In this document: positions 39,945 to 47,963 of the stretch, one piece after another
Layout of the letters: every line of letters starts with the position of its first letter
Position numbering within the stretch: position 1 is the first letter of the stretch
DNA from: Nonomuraea africana
GTDB lineage: Bacteria; Actinomycetota; Actinomycetes; Streptosporangiales; Streptosporangiaceae
Reading direction: 5' to 3'
Assembly: GCF_014873535.1 (NCBI RefSeq)
Contig: NZ_JADBEF010000001.1
Coordinates: forward strand, 5,270,001 to 5,334,000
DNA length: 64,000 nt
Translations under genes and position numbers: made by a program
The notes under the pieces: generated by a model
What the model saw: the letters and a program-made list of their open reading frames with translations, nothing else
Told to the model about the DNA's origin: nothing
The model's database searches: none

Positions 39945-42059
39945 TCACCTTGCGTCACTCGCGCAGGGATTGCTGGCGCGGTTCCATGCCGCGCGGCGGA
40001 GCAGGCGGAGGCCGTTGAGGCCGACCAGCACCGTCGAGCCCTCGTGGCCGGCCACGCCCAGTGGGAGCGGCAGGTGGCCTACCAGGTCCCAGACGACGAG
40101 CACGGTGATGAACGCTCCGGCGATCACCAGGTTCTGGACGACCAGGCGGCGGGCGCGTCTGGCGAGGGCCAGCGCGGCGGGGACGGCCGACAGCTCGTCG
40201 CGGACGATCACTGCGTCGGCGCTCTGCACCGCGAGGTCCGATCCCGCACGGCCCATGGCGAGGCCGACGTGGGCGGTGGCCAGCGCGGGCGCGTCGTTCA
40301 CGCCATCTCCGATCATCAGCATCCTGCGGCCGGTGTCCTGCAGCTGCCGTACCGCTGCGACCTTGTCCTCGGGGAGCAGCTGGGCGCGTACGTCGGTGAT
40401 GCCTACCTGAGCCGCCACGTCGGCCGCGGCGCGCGGGTTGTCGCCGGTGAGGAGGACGGGGGCGGCGCCGGTGAGCGCGGTCAGGCCGGCGGTGGCCGCG
40501 GCGGCGTCGTCCCGCAGCCGGTCGGTCACCGCCAGGACGCCGACGGGCACGCCGTCGGTGAGTACGACCACGGCGGTACGGCCGGCTCGCTCCAACTCGG
40601 CGCACACCCGGAGCGCCGCCACCCTGCGCGGCTCCCCCTCGGAGCTCAGCCGAAGCCCCTCCTCCTCCCGCTCGGAGCGCACCCCGAGACCCTCCGTCCT
40701 CTGCTTGGGGCTCGTCACAAGCGCTTCCGGCTCCTCAGAACCCGCCCGAAGATCCTCCGCCGCCCGCTCGGAGCTCGATCCGGGCTGCTCGGAGGTTCGG
40801 CCATGGCCGTCTGGATTCTCGTAGCCGGGCAGGAGGCGGGCGGGGCTGCCTACGGTGACGGTGACTCCGTCCAGTTGGGCGCGCACGCCCGAGCCCGGCG
40901 TGGCCGTGAACGCGGTCGCCGTCCCCGAGGGCAGCCCCCGCTCCCCGGCTGCGGTGACGATGGCCCGGGCGATGGGGTGTTCGCTGGCGTGTTCGACCGA
41001 CGCCGCCAGCGACACCAGGGCGTTGTCGTCGAGCCCGCTGCCGGGCAGCGGCCGTACGTCGGTCAGGTGGGGCGTGCCTTCGGTCAGGGTGCCGCTCTTG
41101 TCGAGGGCCACCGCGTCGACCTGGGCCAGCCGCTCCAGCACGACCGCCGACTTGATGAGCACGCCGTGCCGTCCCGCGTTGGCGATCGCGGCGAGCATGG
41201 GCGGCATCGTGGCCAGCACCACCGCGCACGGCGAGGCGACGATCATGAAGGTCATCGCCCTGAGCAGGGTCTCGCTCAGCTCGGCGCCGAACGCCAGCGG
41301 CACGGCGAACAGGCCCAGCGTCGCCACGACCATCCCGATCGAGTAGCGCTGCTCGATCCGCTCGATGAACAGCTGGGTGGGCGCCTTGGTGGCCGCGGCC
41401 TGCTCGACCATGGCCACGATGCGGGCGATCACCGAGTCGGCGGGGTCGCGGATCACCTCCACGCGGAGCACGCCGGTGCCGTTGAGCGTTCCCGCGAACA
41501 CCTCGTCGCCCGCGTGCTTGGGAACCGGCATGCCCTCGCCGGTGATCGTGGCCTGGTCGACGTCGCTGGACCCGTCGAGCACGCGGCCGTCGGCGCCGAT
41601 CCGCTCCCCCGGGCGCACCAGGATCACCTCGCCGACGCGGAGGTCCGCGGTGGCGACGACCTCCTCGTCCGGCAGCCGGGTGGCGGTGGGCGGGGCCAGG
41701 TCGAGCAGGGAGCGCACCGAGTCCTCGGTGCGGGCGGTGGCCAGCGACTCCAGCGCGCCCGACGTGGCGAAGATGACGATCAGCAGCGCCCCGTCGGTGA
41801 CCTGTCCGATCGCGGCCGCGCCGACGGCGGCGGCGACCATCAGCAGATCGACGTCGAGCTTCCGGTCGCGCAGGGCGCGTAGGCCCTCGAGTGCGGGCTC
41901 CCAGCCGCCCGCCGCGTAGCAGGCCAGGTAGAGCGTCCACCACAGCCAGACGGGGGCGCCGGACAGCTGGGCGGCCAGGCCGGTGGCGAACAGGGCGACG
42001 GCCGCCGCCGCCCAGCGGACTTCGCCCAGCGACCAGATCCTGGTTCGGCTGGAAGACAT
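39945..42059 (-). CDS. ctpJ: P1B-4-type Ni/Co (CtpJ-like) metal-exporting P-type ATPase with loop insertion
   Basis: A 704-residue membrane ATPase. Key motifs: transport-site SPC (IVASPCAVVLAT) in helix 4, HEGST in the last helices (P1B-4 class, Co/Ni/Fe export), TGEGMP, the phosphorylation loop DKSGTLT (Ser where DKTGT is usual), EHASEHPIARA, TGDN and GDGVNDAPALA. There is no N-terminal Cys-rich metal domain. A low-complexity insert of about 60 residues lies at about 412-475 in the nucleotide-binding domain. GAGGAG precedes ATG 42059. Divergent from nmtR, the same arrangement as ctpJ/nmtR in Mycobacterium tuberculosis. Confidence 0.92.
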   Translation of the reverse strand: MSSSRTRIWSLGEVRWAAAAVALFATGLAAQLSGAPVWLWWTLYLACYAAGGWEPALEGLRALRDRKLDVDLLMVAAAVGAAAIGQVTDGALLIVIFATSGALESLATARTEDSVRSLLDLAPPTATRLPDEEVVATADLRVGEVILVRPGERIGADGRVLDGSSDVDQATITGEGMPVPKHAGDEVFAGTLNGTGVLRVEVIRDPADSVIARIVAMVEQAAATKAPTQLFIERIEQRYSIGMVVATLGLFAVPLAFGAELSETLLRAMTFMIVASPCAVVLATMPPMLAAIANAGRHGVLIKSAVVLERLAQVDAVALDKSGTLTEGTPHLTDVRPLPGSGLDDNALVSLAASVEHASEHPIARAIVTAAGERGLPSGTATAFTATPGSGVRAQLDGVTVTVGSPARLLPGYENPDGHGRTSEQPGSSSERAAEDLRAGSEEPEALVTSPKQRTEGLGVRSEREEEGLRLSSEGEPRRVAALRVCAELERAGRTAVVVLTDGVPVGVLAVTDRLRDDAAAATAGLTALTGAAPVLLTGDNPRAAADVAAQVGITDVRAQLLPEDKVAAVRQLQDTGRRMLMIGDGVNDAPALATAHVGLAMGRAGSDLAVQSADAVIVRDELSAVPAALALARRARRLVVQNLVIAGAFITVLVVWDLVGHLPLPLGVAGHEGSTVLVGLNGLRLLRRAAWNRASNPCASDAR

Positions 42060-42109
42060 GGGACTCCTCGTGGTCGTGGTCGACGGATGCGGACGCCACC
42101 ATACATGAA

Positions 42110-42131
42110 CACATGAAGATTCATTCATGTG
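42110..42131. promoter_or_regulatory. NmtR operator between ctpJ and nmtR
   Basis: The inverted repeat CACATGAA (42110-42117) / TTCATGTG (42124-42131) with a 6-bp spacer matches the ATGAA...TTCAT form of ArsR/SmtB operators. It lies in the divergent promoter region of the exporter and its sensor. Confidence 0.8.
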
Positions 42132-42157
42132 TATGATGCGGTCGGTAGGATGCCGCC

Positions 42158-42508
42158 ATGGGGCATGGAGTTCAGGGGCGCGAGGCTCCTCCCGCGGCTC
42201 TCGACGCCGAGTCCGCCGCGAAGGTCGCCGCCACCCTGCAGGCGCTGGCCACTCCGAGCCGCCTGCTGATCCTCGCCAGGCTCAGGCGGGGACCGTGCGC
42301 GGTCACCGAGCTGGCCGAGTCGGTCGGCATGGAGCAGTCCGCCGTCTCGCACCAGCTGCGCCTGCTGCGCAACCTCGGCCTGGTGACCGGGACGCGCACC
42401 GGGCGGAGCATCGTCTACAGCCTGTACGACAACCACGTCGCGATGCTGCTGGACGAGGCGGTCTACCACACCGAACACCTAAGGCTGGGGATGCCCGACG
42501 CCCTCTGA
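42158..42508 (+). CDS. nmtR: Ni/Co-sensing ArsR/SmtB repressor NmtR
   Basis: A 116-residue metal sensor that derepresses the exporter when Ni or Co binds. The start MGHGVQGRE, the recognition helix MEQSAVSHQLRLLRNLGLV and the alpha-5 metal site follow M. tuberculosis NmtR almost residue for residue. Asp91, His93, His104 and His107 (DNHVAMLLDEAVYHTEH) fall at the same numbers as in the mycobacterial protein, and Gly2-His3 at the N-terminus, which complete its coordination, are also present. Confidence 0.95.
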   Translation: MGHGVQGREAPPAALDAESAAKVAATLQALATPSRLLILARLRRGPCAVTELAESVGMEQSAVSHQLRLLRNLGLVTGTRTGRSIVYSLYDNHVAMLLDEAVYHTEHLRLGMPDAL

Positions 42509-42510
42509 CC

Positions 42511-42540
42511 CCCGCACCCATTTGCTATGGGCGGGTTTTT
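42511..42540 (+). terminator. Intrinsic terminator after nmtR
   Basis: CCCGCACCCAT pairs with ATGGGCGGG around a TTGCT loop and is followed by a run of five T (42536-42540), one of the few classic U-tract terminators in the window. Confidence 0.75.
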
Positions 42541-42614
42541 CGCGCTATGGGCGGCGGATGACCGATTAGTGTGGGGATCTAGGGACACTCGGGCGGCGGA
42601 GCCGGGAGACGCGG

Positions 42615-43877
42615 ATGGCGTTCTTGTCACGCCTGTTCAAGCGGGGGTCGGGCGACCCTCTCGCCGAGCGTGACCGTGAGCGGGACGACGCTCACCGGCA
42701 GGGCCTGAAGGACGCCCGCGAGCTCCCTTTACCGCACTTCACCGATCCCGACTGCGAGCCCGCCTTCCTCTCCGAGGTGCGGGCGCGGGCGCGGGAGCGG
42801 ATCGCCCGGGTCGACCAGGGGCTCGCCGCCCGCCGTACGGACCTGTTACGGGAGGTCAGCGAGGCACGGGAGACGGTGTTCAGGGAGACGGGCCGGGCGG
42901 ACCTGTACCCGGAGGCCCGCCCCGGCGCGGCGCGGGGCTCCCCAGAAGCGGCGCCGAACGGCAGACCCGCTCCCGCGCCGTTCCCGGCGGCGGGCGCCCG
43001 TCCAGACGTCCCCCTCCCTGCCGGTACGGCAGGCGCACATCCGAGCGCCTCGCTCCCGGACGCCGGTACAACGGGCGCACATCCGAGCACCTCCCTCCCG
43101 GACGCCGGTACAACGGGCGCACATCCGAGCACCTCCCTCCCGGACGCCGGTACGGCAGGCGGTGGAGGCGGGGAGGGAGATCCGTTCATCTCGATCGCGG
43201 AGGCCCGGTGGCGGCGGGCCGAGCGGGCGCGGGGGGCGGCGCTCAGGGAGGCGTCGGACCGAGTCCACCGGGCGCGGGCGCGCATCGAGCAGCTGGCGCG
43301 GGAGTGGGACGGCGTGCTGGTGGAGCGCAACCACGAGGTGGAGGCCGTCCACGCGTGGGCGCAGCAGGTGATCGCCGCCTACCGGCGCGGGGTGATGGCC
43401 GCACATCCCCGCAGAGAGGAGATCCCCTCGCTGTGGAAGGGCGAGGTGGTGGCGATGGACTCCGTGGGGGACGGGATCACGTCGGCCGCCGCCAGGGAGG
43501 AGCTCGGCGGACTACTGGAGGAGGTCGAGCACAGGATCGAGATCTGGCACAGCGAGGTACGGGAGGCGCGGGGGATCACCCAAGCGCGGGGCAGGCGCGA
43601 ACTCGGGCCACGGAGCTCGGAGGAGGACGAGGACCCCGGCGATCCGGCGCGCACCGACGCCGATGCGGGCGCCGTCCCCTGGGGTGAGGCGAACGAGAGC
43701 GGCGGCAGAGAGACGGCGATGCGGCGCGGGGATCCGGCGAGGGCGGCTGAGCCGTCCACGACCAGCGAGACAGCCACCACCGGCCAGATGGCCGGGGCGG
43801 GCGAGACACACACGACCGGTCAGACGACGCGTGGGAGCGAGACGGCAACCACCGGCGAGACGGCGGGAGAGCGGTGA
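42615..43877 (+). CDS. Coiled-coil hypothetical protein with 14-residue tandem repeats
   Basis: A 420-residue cytoplasmic protein. The basic N-terminus and long charged helices (about 35-95 and 190-245) predict coiled coil. Between them about residues 130-185 are repeats of DAGTTGAHPSTSLP. The second half has a moderately conserved segment (AWAQQVIAAYRRGVM, HPRREEIPSLWKGE, LLEEVEHRIEIWHSEVREA) and ends in a Thr/Gly-rich tail with units like ETATTGQ. No family recognised. Its stop overlaps the next gene's GTG, tying it to the VWA-like lipoprotein; the membrane protein at 46063 shares the coiled-coil style. Confidence 0.72.
   Translation: MAFLSRLFKRGSGDPLAERDRERDDAHRQGLKDARELPLPHFTDPDCEPAFLSEVRARARERIARVDQGLAARRTDLLREVSEARETVFRETGRADLYPEARPGAARGSPEAAPNGRPAPAPFPAAGARPDVPLPAGTAGAHPSASLPDAGTTGAHPSTSLPDAGTTGAHPSTSLPDAGTAGGGGGEGDPFISIAEARWRRAERARGAALREASDRVHRARARIEQLAREWDGVLVERNHEVEAVHAWAQQVIAAYRRGVMAAHPRREEIPSLWKGEVVAMDSVGDGITSAAAREELGGLLEEVEHRIEIWHSEVREARGITQARGRRELGPRSSEEDEDPGDPARTDADAGAVPWGEANESGGRETAMRRGDPARAAEPSTTSETATTGQMAGAGETHTTGQTTRGSETATTGETAGER
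43020..43160. repeat. 42-bp in-frame tandem repeats
   Basis: About three and a half copies of a 42-bp unit (14 codons, DAGTTGAHPSTSLP). The two central copies are nearly identical, which points to recent expansion, while the outer ones are diverged. Confidence 0.85.
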
Positions 43878-44584
43878 GGCGGCGGTGGGCGGCGGCGGTC
43901 GCGTCGCTGGGGCTGGTCGGCATGGGTGTCACCGGGTGCGGGACCGAGGCGAGGGCGGTGTGCGGTGTCGTCGTGGACTCCACCAGTTACGCCGACCCCG
44001 CCGCCTCCCGCACCGACCTGACCTCCAAGCTCCCCGGCTTCGTCGACGGCTGCGACTGGGTCGGCTTCGCCGCCGTCACCGGGGCGTCGGAGAGCAGCAC
44101 GTGCCGCGAGGACCCCGTCGCCGTGGCGGCGACCGACAGGGAGAACCCGAACGACAACCCGGTCGTGGAGGAACGCGTTCGCAGGCACCGCCTCACGCAG
44201 GTGCTCCCCCGCGCCGGCAAGCTGTTCGACTGTCCGACCGAGGGCGAGGGGTCCGATGTGCTCGGCGCCCTCCGGTACGTGGTGAAGCAGATGGACGCCA
44301 GGCGGCAACCGGATCAGGCCCACAGGGTGATCGTGTTCAGCGATCTGATCAACAACAGGGGCGAGCTGCACGTCAACAAGCTGGACCTGTCGGAGGTGGC
44401 CAGACAGCGGAAGATCAAGGAGCTGAGGGATTCCAGGCTGCTGCCCGACCTGACCGGCTACGAGGTGGTCGTCCACGGCTTCCTGCGGAAGAAGGGCTCG
44501 AACCCCGACCGCTTCCCGCTGCTGGAGAGCTTCTGGACCGAGGCCCTCGAGTCCGCGGGCGCCGTCTCGGTCGACCTCCTCTAG
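43874..44584 (+). CDS. Lipoprotein with VWA-like fold
   Basis: A 236-residue exported protein. The signal peptide (RRRWAAAVASLGLVGMGVTGC) ends in a lipobox, with Cys near 22. The mature part begins a VWA-like sheet with VVVDSTSYA, a MIDAS-like DxTxS, later SDVLGALRYVVKQMD and RVIVFSDLINNRG, then TGYEVVVHGF. Such folds bind proteins through a divalent metal. It starts with GTG in a GTGA overlap with the coiled-coil gene. Partner and pathway unknown. Confidence 0.75.
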   Translation: MRRRWAAAVASLGLVGMGVTGCGTEARAVCGVVVDSTSYADPAASRTDLTSKLPGFVDGCDWVGFAAVTGASESSTCREDPVAVAATDRENPNDNPVVEERVRRHRLTQVLPRAGKLFDCPTEGEGSDVLGALRYVVKQMDARRQPDQAHRVIVFSDLINNRGELHVNKLDLSEVARQRKIKELRDSRLLPDLTGYEVVVHGFLRKKGSNPDRFPLLESFWTEALESAGAVSVDLL

Positions 44585-44629
44585 ACGCGAGAGCGCCAAG
44601 GGCGCCGTCTCGAGCCCGCTCTGCGGTGC

Positions 44630-44694
44630 GAGAGCGCTCTCTCCGTTGACACCGCTGAAATGCCGTGTTCACATCTCTTCTAGAGAGCGCTCTC
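44630..44694 (+). promoter_or_regulatory. GH16 promoter with two identical LacI-type palindromes
   Basis: GAGAGCGCTCTC occurs at 44630-44641 and 44683-44694. TTGACA (44646-44651) with a weak TCACAT (44669-44674, 17-bp spacer) lies between them. The palindrome has the central CG and form of LacI/CebR operators, so the glucanase is probably repressed until a sugar inducer appears. No lacI gene is in the window. Confidence 0.75.
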
Positions 44695-44726
44695 CCACCC
44701 ACACACCGCCGCAGGGAGAATCCGCC

Positions 44727-46079
44727 ATGTACCTCAGACCGCTGATCGCGACCCTGGTCGCCCTGTTAGGCATGGGCGCGCTCGTCGCCGCCGTGCCGCC
44801 CACGCCGACCGGATGGAGCCTCGTCTGGTCCGACGACTTCAACGGCCCCGCGGGGTCGCCGCCGTCCTCCGCCAACTGGATCGTCGACACCGGCCATTCC
44901 TACCCGGGCGGCCCGGCCAACTGGGGTACGGGAGAGATCCAGAACTACACCGCCGACCCCGCCAACCTGAGCCTCGACGGCTCGGGCAACCTGCGCATCA
45001 CCCCGCTCGGCAGCGGGCAGAACTGGACCTCCGCCCGCATCGAGACCCGCCGCGCCGACTTCAAGCCCGCCGACGGGCGCATCCTGCGCATCGAGGGCAG
45101 GATCCAGATGCCGAACGTCACGGGGGACGCGGCGCTCGGCTACTGGCCCGCCTTCTGGGCGTTGGGCTCGCCGTACCGGGGCAACTACTGGAACTGGCCG
45201 GGGATCGGCGAGTTCGACATCATGGAGAACGTCAACGGGATCAACGCGGTCTGGGCCGTGCTGCACTGCGGCGTGAACCCCGGCGGGCCGTGCAACGAGA
45301 CCACCGGCCTCGGCGCCAGCCGGGCGTGTCCAGGCTCGACCTGCCAGTCGGCCTTCCACACCTACCGCTTCGAGTGGGACCGCAGCGTCTCGCCCAACCA
45401 ACTGCGCTGGTACGTCGACGGACAGCAGTTCCACAGCGTCAGCCAGGCCCAGTTCGACGCCACCACCTGGGCGAACATGACCGGCCACGCCGGCTACTTC
45501 CTGCTGCTCAACGTCGCCATGGGCGGCGCGTTCCCGAACGCGCTCGCGGGTCAGACGCCTACCGCGGCGACCGTGTCGGGCCGGCCGATGGTGGTCGACT
45601 ACGTCGCCGTCTGGCAGAGCGGCGGCGGCACGCAGCCCACCGACCCGCCCACGAACCCGCCCGGCGGCGTCGACGCCCGCTCCACGATCCAGGCCGAGCG
45701 CTACCAGGCGCAGTCCGGCACCATGGTCGAGACCACGACGGACACCGGCGGCGGCCAGAACGTGGGCGCGATCGCCAACGGCGACTGGCTGCGCTTCGAC
45801 GGCGTCGCCTTCGGCGCCACGCCCGCGCGGCAGTTCAACGCGAGGGTCGCCTCCGGCGCCGCGGGCGGGGTGAGCGGCCTGGTCCAGGTACGGCTCGGCA
45901 GCCCCACCGCGCCACCGATCGGCGACTTCGCGATCGCCAACACCGGCGGCTGGCAGAGCTGGCGGACCGTCCCCGCGAACATCGCGCCGACGACCGGCAC
46001 GCACACGGTCTACCTGACCTTCAGCAGCGGTCAGCCCGCCGACTTCGTCAACGTCAACTGGTTCACGTTCGCGTCCTAG
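44727..46079 (+). CDS. Secreted GH16 glucanase with C-terminal CBM6-like module
   Basis: A 450-residue secreted enzyme. The signal peptide covers about residues 1-25 (LIATLVALLGMGALVAAV). The GH16 beta-jelly-roll catalytic domain spans about 35-300 with the ExDxxE active site in GEFDIMEN. A Thr/Pro linker (TQPTDPPTNPPGG) leads to a carbohydrate-binding module of CBM6 type (about 320-450; AERYQAQSG, ANGDWLRFDGV, VNVNWFTF). Likely a beta-1,3-(1,4-)glucanase. GGGAG precedes ATG 44727. It interrupts an otherwise related set of coiled-coil/lipoprotein/membrane genes. Confidence 0.92.
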   Translation: MYLRPLIATLVALLGMGALVAAVPPTPTGWSLVWSDDFNGPAGSPPSSANWIVDTGHSYPGGPANWGTGEIQNYTADPANLSLDGSGNLRITPLGSGQNWTSARIETRRADFKPADGRILRIEGRIQMPNVTGDAALGYWPAFWALGSPYRGNYWNWPGIGEFDIMENVNGINAVWAVLHCGVNPGGPCNETTGLGASRACPGSTCQSAFHTYRFEWDRSVSPNQLRWYVDGQQFHSVSQAQFDATTWANMTGHAGYFLLLNVAMGGAFPNALAGQTPTAATVSGRPMVVDYVAVWQSGGGTQPTDPPTNPPGGVDARSTIQAERYQAQSGTMVETTTDTGGGQNVGAIANGDWLRFDGVAFGATPARQFNARVASGAAGGVSGLVQVRLGSPTAPPIGDFAIANTGGWQSWRTVPANIAPTTGTHTVYLTFSSGQPADFVNVNWFTFAS

Positions 46080-47232
46080 CCGCCCTGCGCCGTACCAGGA
46101 TGCGCTCGGCCCAGCTGGCCGCCTCCGGGTCGCCCAGGCCCTCGACCACGCCACCGAGGTAGGCCGTGGCCAGGCTGTCGAAGCCGTTGTCCACCTGGCG
46201 TACCCTGCTGGCCCTGCGGCGGTCGGCGGCCTGGAGGTGCTGGCCGATGCTCTCGGCGAATCCGGTGTCGCGCTGGTACTCGCGCTGGGCCTCGACGAAG
46301 GCGCGCTGCTCGTGGTCGCGCTTGGTGCGCAGCTCGCGCAGCCGCCTGTCGTTGGGGTTGTGCATCCGGCGACCCAGGTCGGCGGCGATCAGCGCGGTGG
46401 CCACGAGCAGGGCGAGCAGCAGGATCATGGTGGGCAGCCGGCTGACGCCCTCGGCGGTGGGGCCGATGTCCTGCCCGTCCACGACCAGCGGCTGCACCAG
46501 GGCGTCCCTGCGCAACACCGCCACCGCGACGATCAGCCCCGCCCAGACGAGCGCGACCGCGATCAGCAGCCATCTCCCGCGTGCGGGGCTGCCGTTCTCC
46601 TGCCAGGTGCGGAAGGCCCTGCCGTACATGTGGGGGGCGACGAGCATGATGAGCGCGGCGCCCGTGGCGATCAGGGCGGTCATCTCCACGCTGTCGCCCC
46701 AGGCCAGGATCACCTGGTACAGGATCGGCACCTCGACGATCACCAGCAGCAGGAGCAGCAGCGCGGCGGGCAGCCAGCGCCTGACGGACGGCCAGCGGCT
46801 GCCGGACAGCGCGATCGAGCTCGGCCTGCCGTCGCCGGGCCGTCTGCTCGGCTGCTCCAGCTCGGCGACGCGGCGCTGGCTCTCGTCGAGAGTACGGCGG
46901 GCCTCGGCGAAGTGCCGCTGCGACTCGGCGAGCTTGATCTTCTGCGCCTCGAAGGCGGCGCGGTCCTGCTGCACCTCGCGTTCGGTGGCGTCCTCGATCC
47001 GGCCGAGCTCGGCCAGCCGCTCGTCCTCCAGTTCGTGGAAGCGGGGGACGCTGCCGGTCTCCAGCGTGAGGGTGTCGAGGTGACCGCCCTCCGCGTGGGC
47101 GCGGCCCAGCTCGCGCTCCTCGCGGCGGCGCGCGGTCCAGTCGGGCAGGTGGTAGAGGTCGCCGTCGTAGGCCACGGCGGGCGCGATGCGCGTGACCTCT
47201 CCTTGCTCGGCAGGCTGGTCCTTGAAGCGCAT
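46063..47232 (-). CDS. Membrane protein with coiled coils, function unknown
   Basis: A 389-residue protein. A long charged helical region (about 30-125; AAFEAQKIKLAESQRHFAEA) is followed by four membrane helices (WLPAALLLLLLVIVEVPILY and others, about 150-300), and a second charged helical segment (LRELRTKRDHEQRAFVEAQR). The C-terminus contains DNGFDSLATAYLGGVVEGLG. It overlaps the end of the GH16 gene by 17 nt on the opposite strand. GGAGG precedes ATG 47232. Similar style to the coiled-coil protein at 42615, so the two may belong to one envelope-associated system. Confidence 0.7.
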   Translation of the reverse strand: MRFKDQPAEQGEVTRIAPAVAYDGDLYHLPDWTARRREERELGRAHAEGGHLDTLTLETGSVPRFHELEDERLAELGRIEDATEREVQQDRAAFEAQKIKLAESQRHFAEARRTLDESQRRVAELEQPSRRPGDGRPSSIALSGSRWPSVRRWLPAALLLLLLVIVEVPILYQVILAWGDSVEMTALIATGAALIMLVAPHMYGRAFRTWQENGSPARGRWLLIAVALVWAGLIVAVAVLRRDALVQPLVVDGQDIGPTAEGVSRLPTMILLLALLVATALIAADLGRRMHNPNDRRLRELRTKRDHEQRAFVEAQREYQRDTGFAESIGQHLQAADRRRASRVRQVDNGFDSLATAYLGGVVEGLGDPEAASWAERILVRRRAARTRT

Positions 47233-47400
47233 CAGGCCTCCAACGCGGTCCGCGTAACTTGATGCTAAACGCTGACTTTGGAGCCGTGACGGATTTGCCG
47301 CAGGTATGAGCGAACCTCGCCCGGCCGGGAGACACGGCCGAGCGAGGGACGGAGACGGCCGGGGCGGCCTGCCGTACAGGACAGGCTGTATACAGAGGGC

Positions 47401-47913
47401 GTGGAACTGGATCGGTTGGATCGGGACATCATCGGGGCCCTCGTCGAGGATGCCCGGGCGACATATGCGGAAATCGGGCATCGGATCGGACTGTCGGCCT
47501 CGGCGGTGAAGCGGCGGGTCGATCGCCTGCGGCACGCGGGAGCGATCACCGGATTCAGCGCCCGCATCGCGCCACAGGCGCTCGGCTGGACCACCGAGGC
47601 CTACGTGGAGCTCTACTGCCAGGGCAAGACCTCCCCCTCGGCGATCGGCCTCGCCGTCGCCCAGCACCCCGAGGTCGTCTCGGCGTGCACGATCACCGGT
47701 GAGGCCGACGCGCTGCTGCACATCAGGGCCACCGACGTGCGCCATGTCGAGCGCGTCATCGAGCGGATCGCGGCCGAGCCCTTCGTCGTCCGCACCAAGA
47801 GTTCGATCGTGCTCTCCCGCCTGGTGGACGACGCGCAACGGATCGGCGCAACCCGGGCAGAAGACGCAACGGACCCGCGCCAACACGCAATATCAGGCGC
47901 TTGGCCTGCGTAA
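47401..47913 (+). CDS. Lrp/AsnC-family transcriptional regulator
   Basis: A 170-residue regulator. The helix-turn-helix (LDRLDRDIIGALVEDARATY, GLSASAVKRRVDRL) is followed by the RAM ligand-binding domain (WTTEAYVELYCQ, VVSACTITGEADALLHIRA). GTG 47401 is the start, possibly leaderless as there is no ribosome-binding site and a TATACA box lies just upstream. It precedes the arginine hydrolase and ornithine aminotransferase genes by 50 nt and probably controls them in response to arginine or ornithine. Confidence 0.9.
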   Translation: MELDRLDRDIIGALVEDARATYAEIGHRIGLSASAVKRRVDRLRHAGAITGFSARIAPQALGWTTEAYVELYCQGKTSPSAIGLAVAQHPEVVSACTITGEADALLHIRATDVRHVERVIERIAAEPFVVRTKSSIVLSRLVDDAQRIGATRAEDATDPRQHAISGAWPA

Positions 47914-47963
47914 ACGCTGTTCCTAGGCTTGCCGCGTCCCCCTTCGACGGTTGGAGCCGCAGC

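Noticed and set aside
43020..43160. Tandem repeats considered as a CRISPR array
   Set aside because: The 42-bp units are contiguous without spacers, stay in frame within a gene and no cas genes are nearby.
47386..47395. CTGTATACAG before the Lrp gene, identical to the palindrome before formate dehydrogenase
   Set aside because: TATACA here is more simply a -10 box; the ATAC-N-GTAT core is absent and the genes downstream belong to arginine metabolism, so I did not add it to the C1/C2 regulon.
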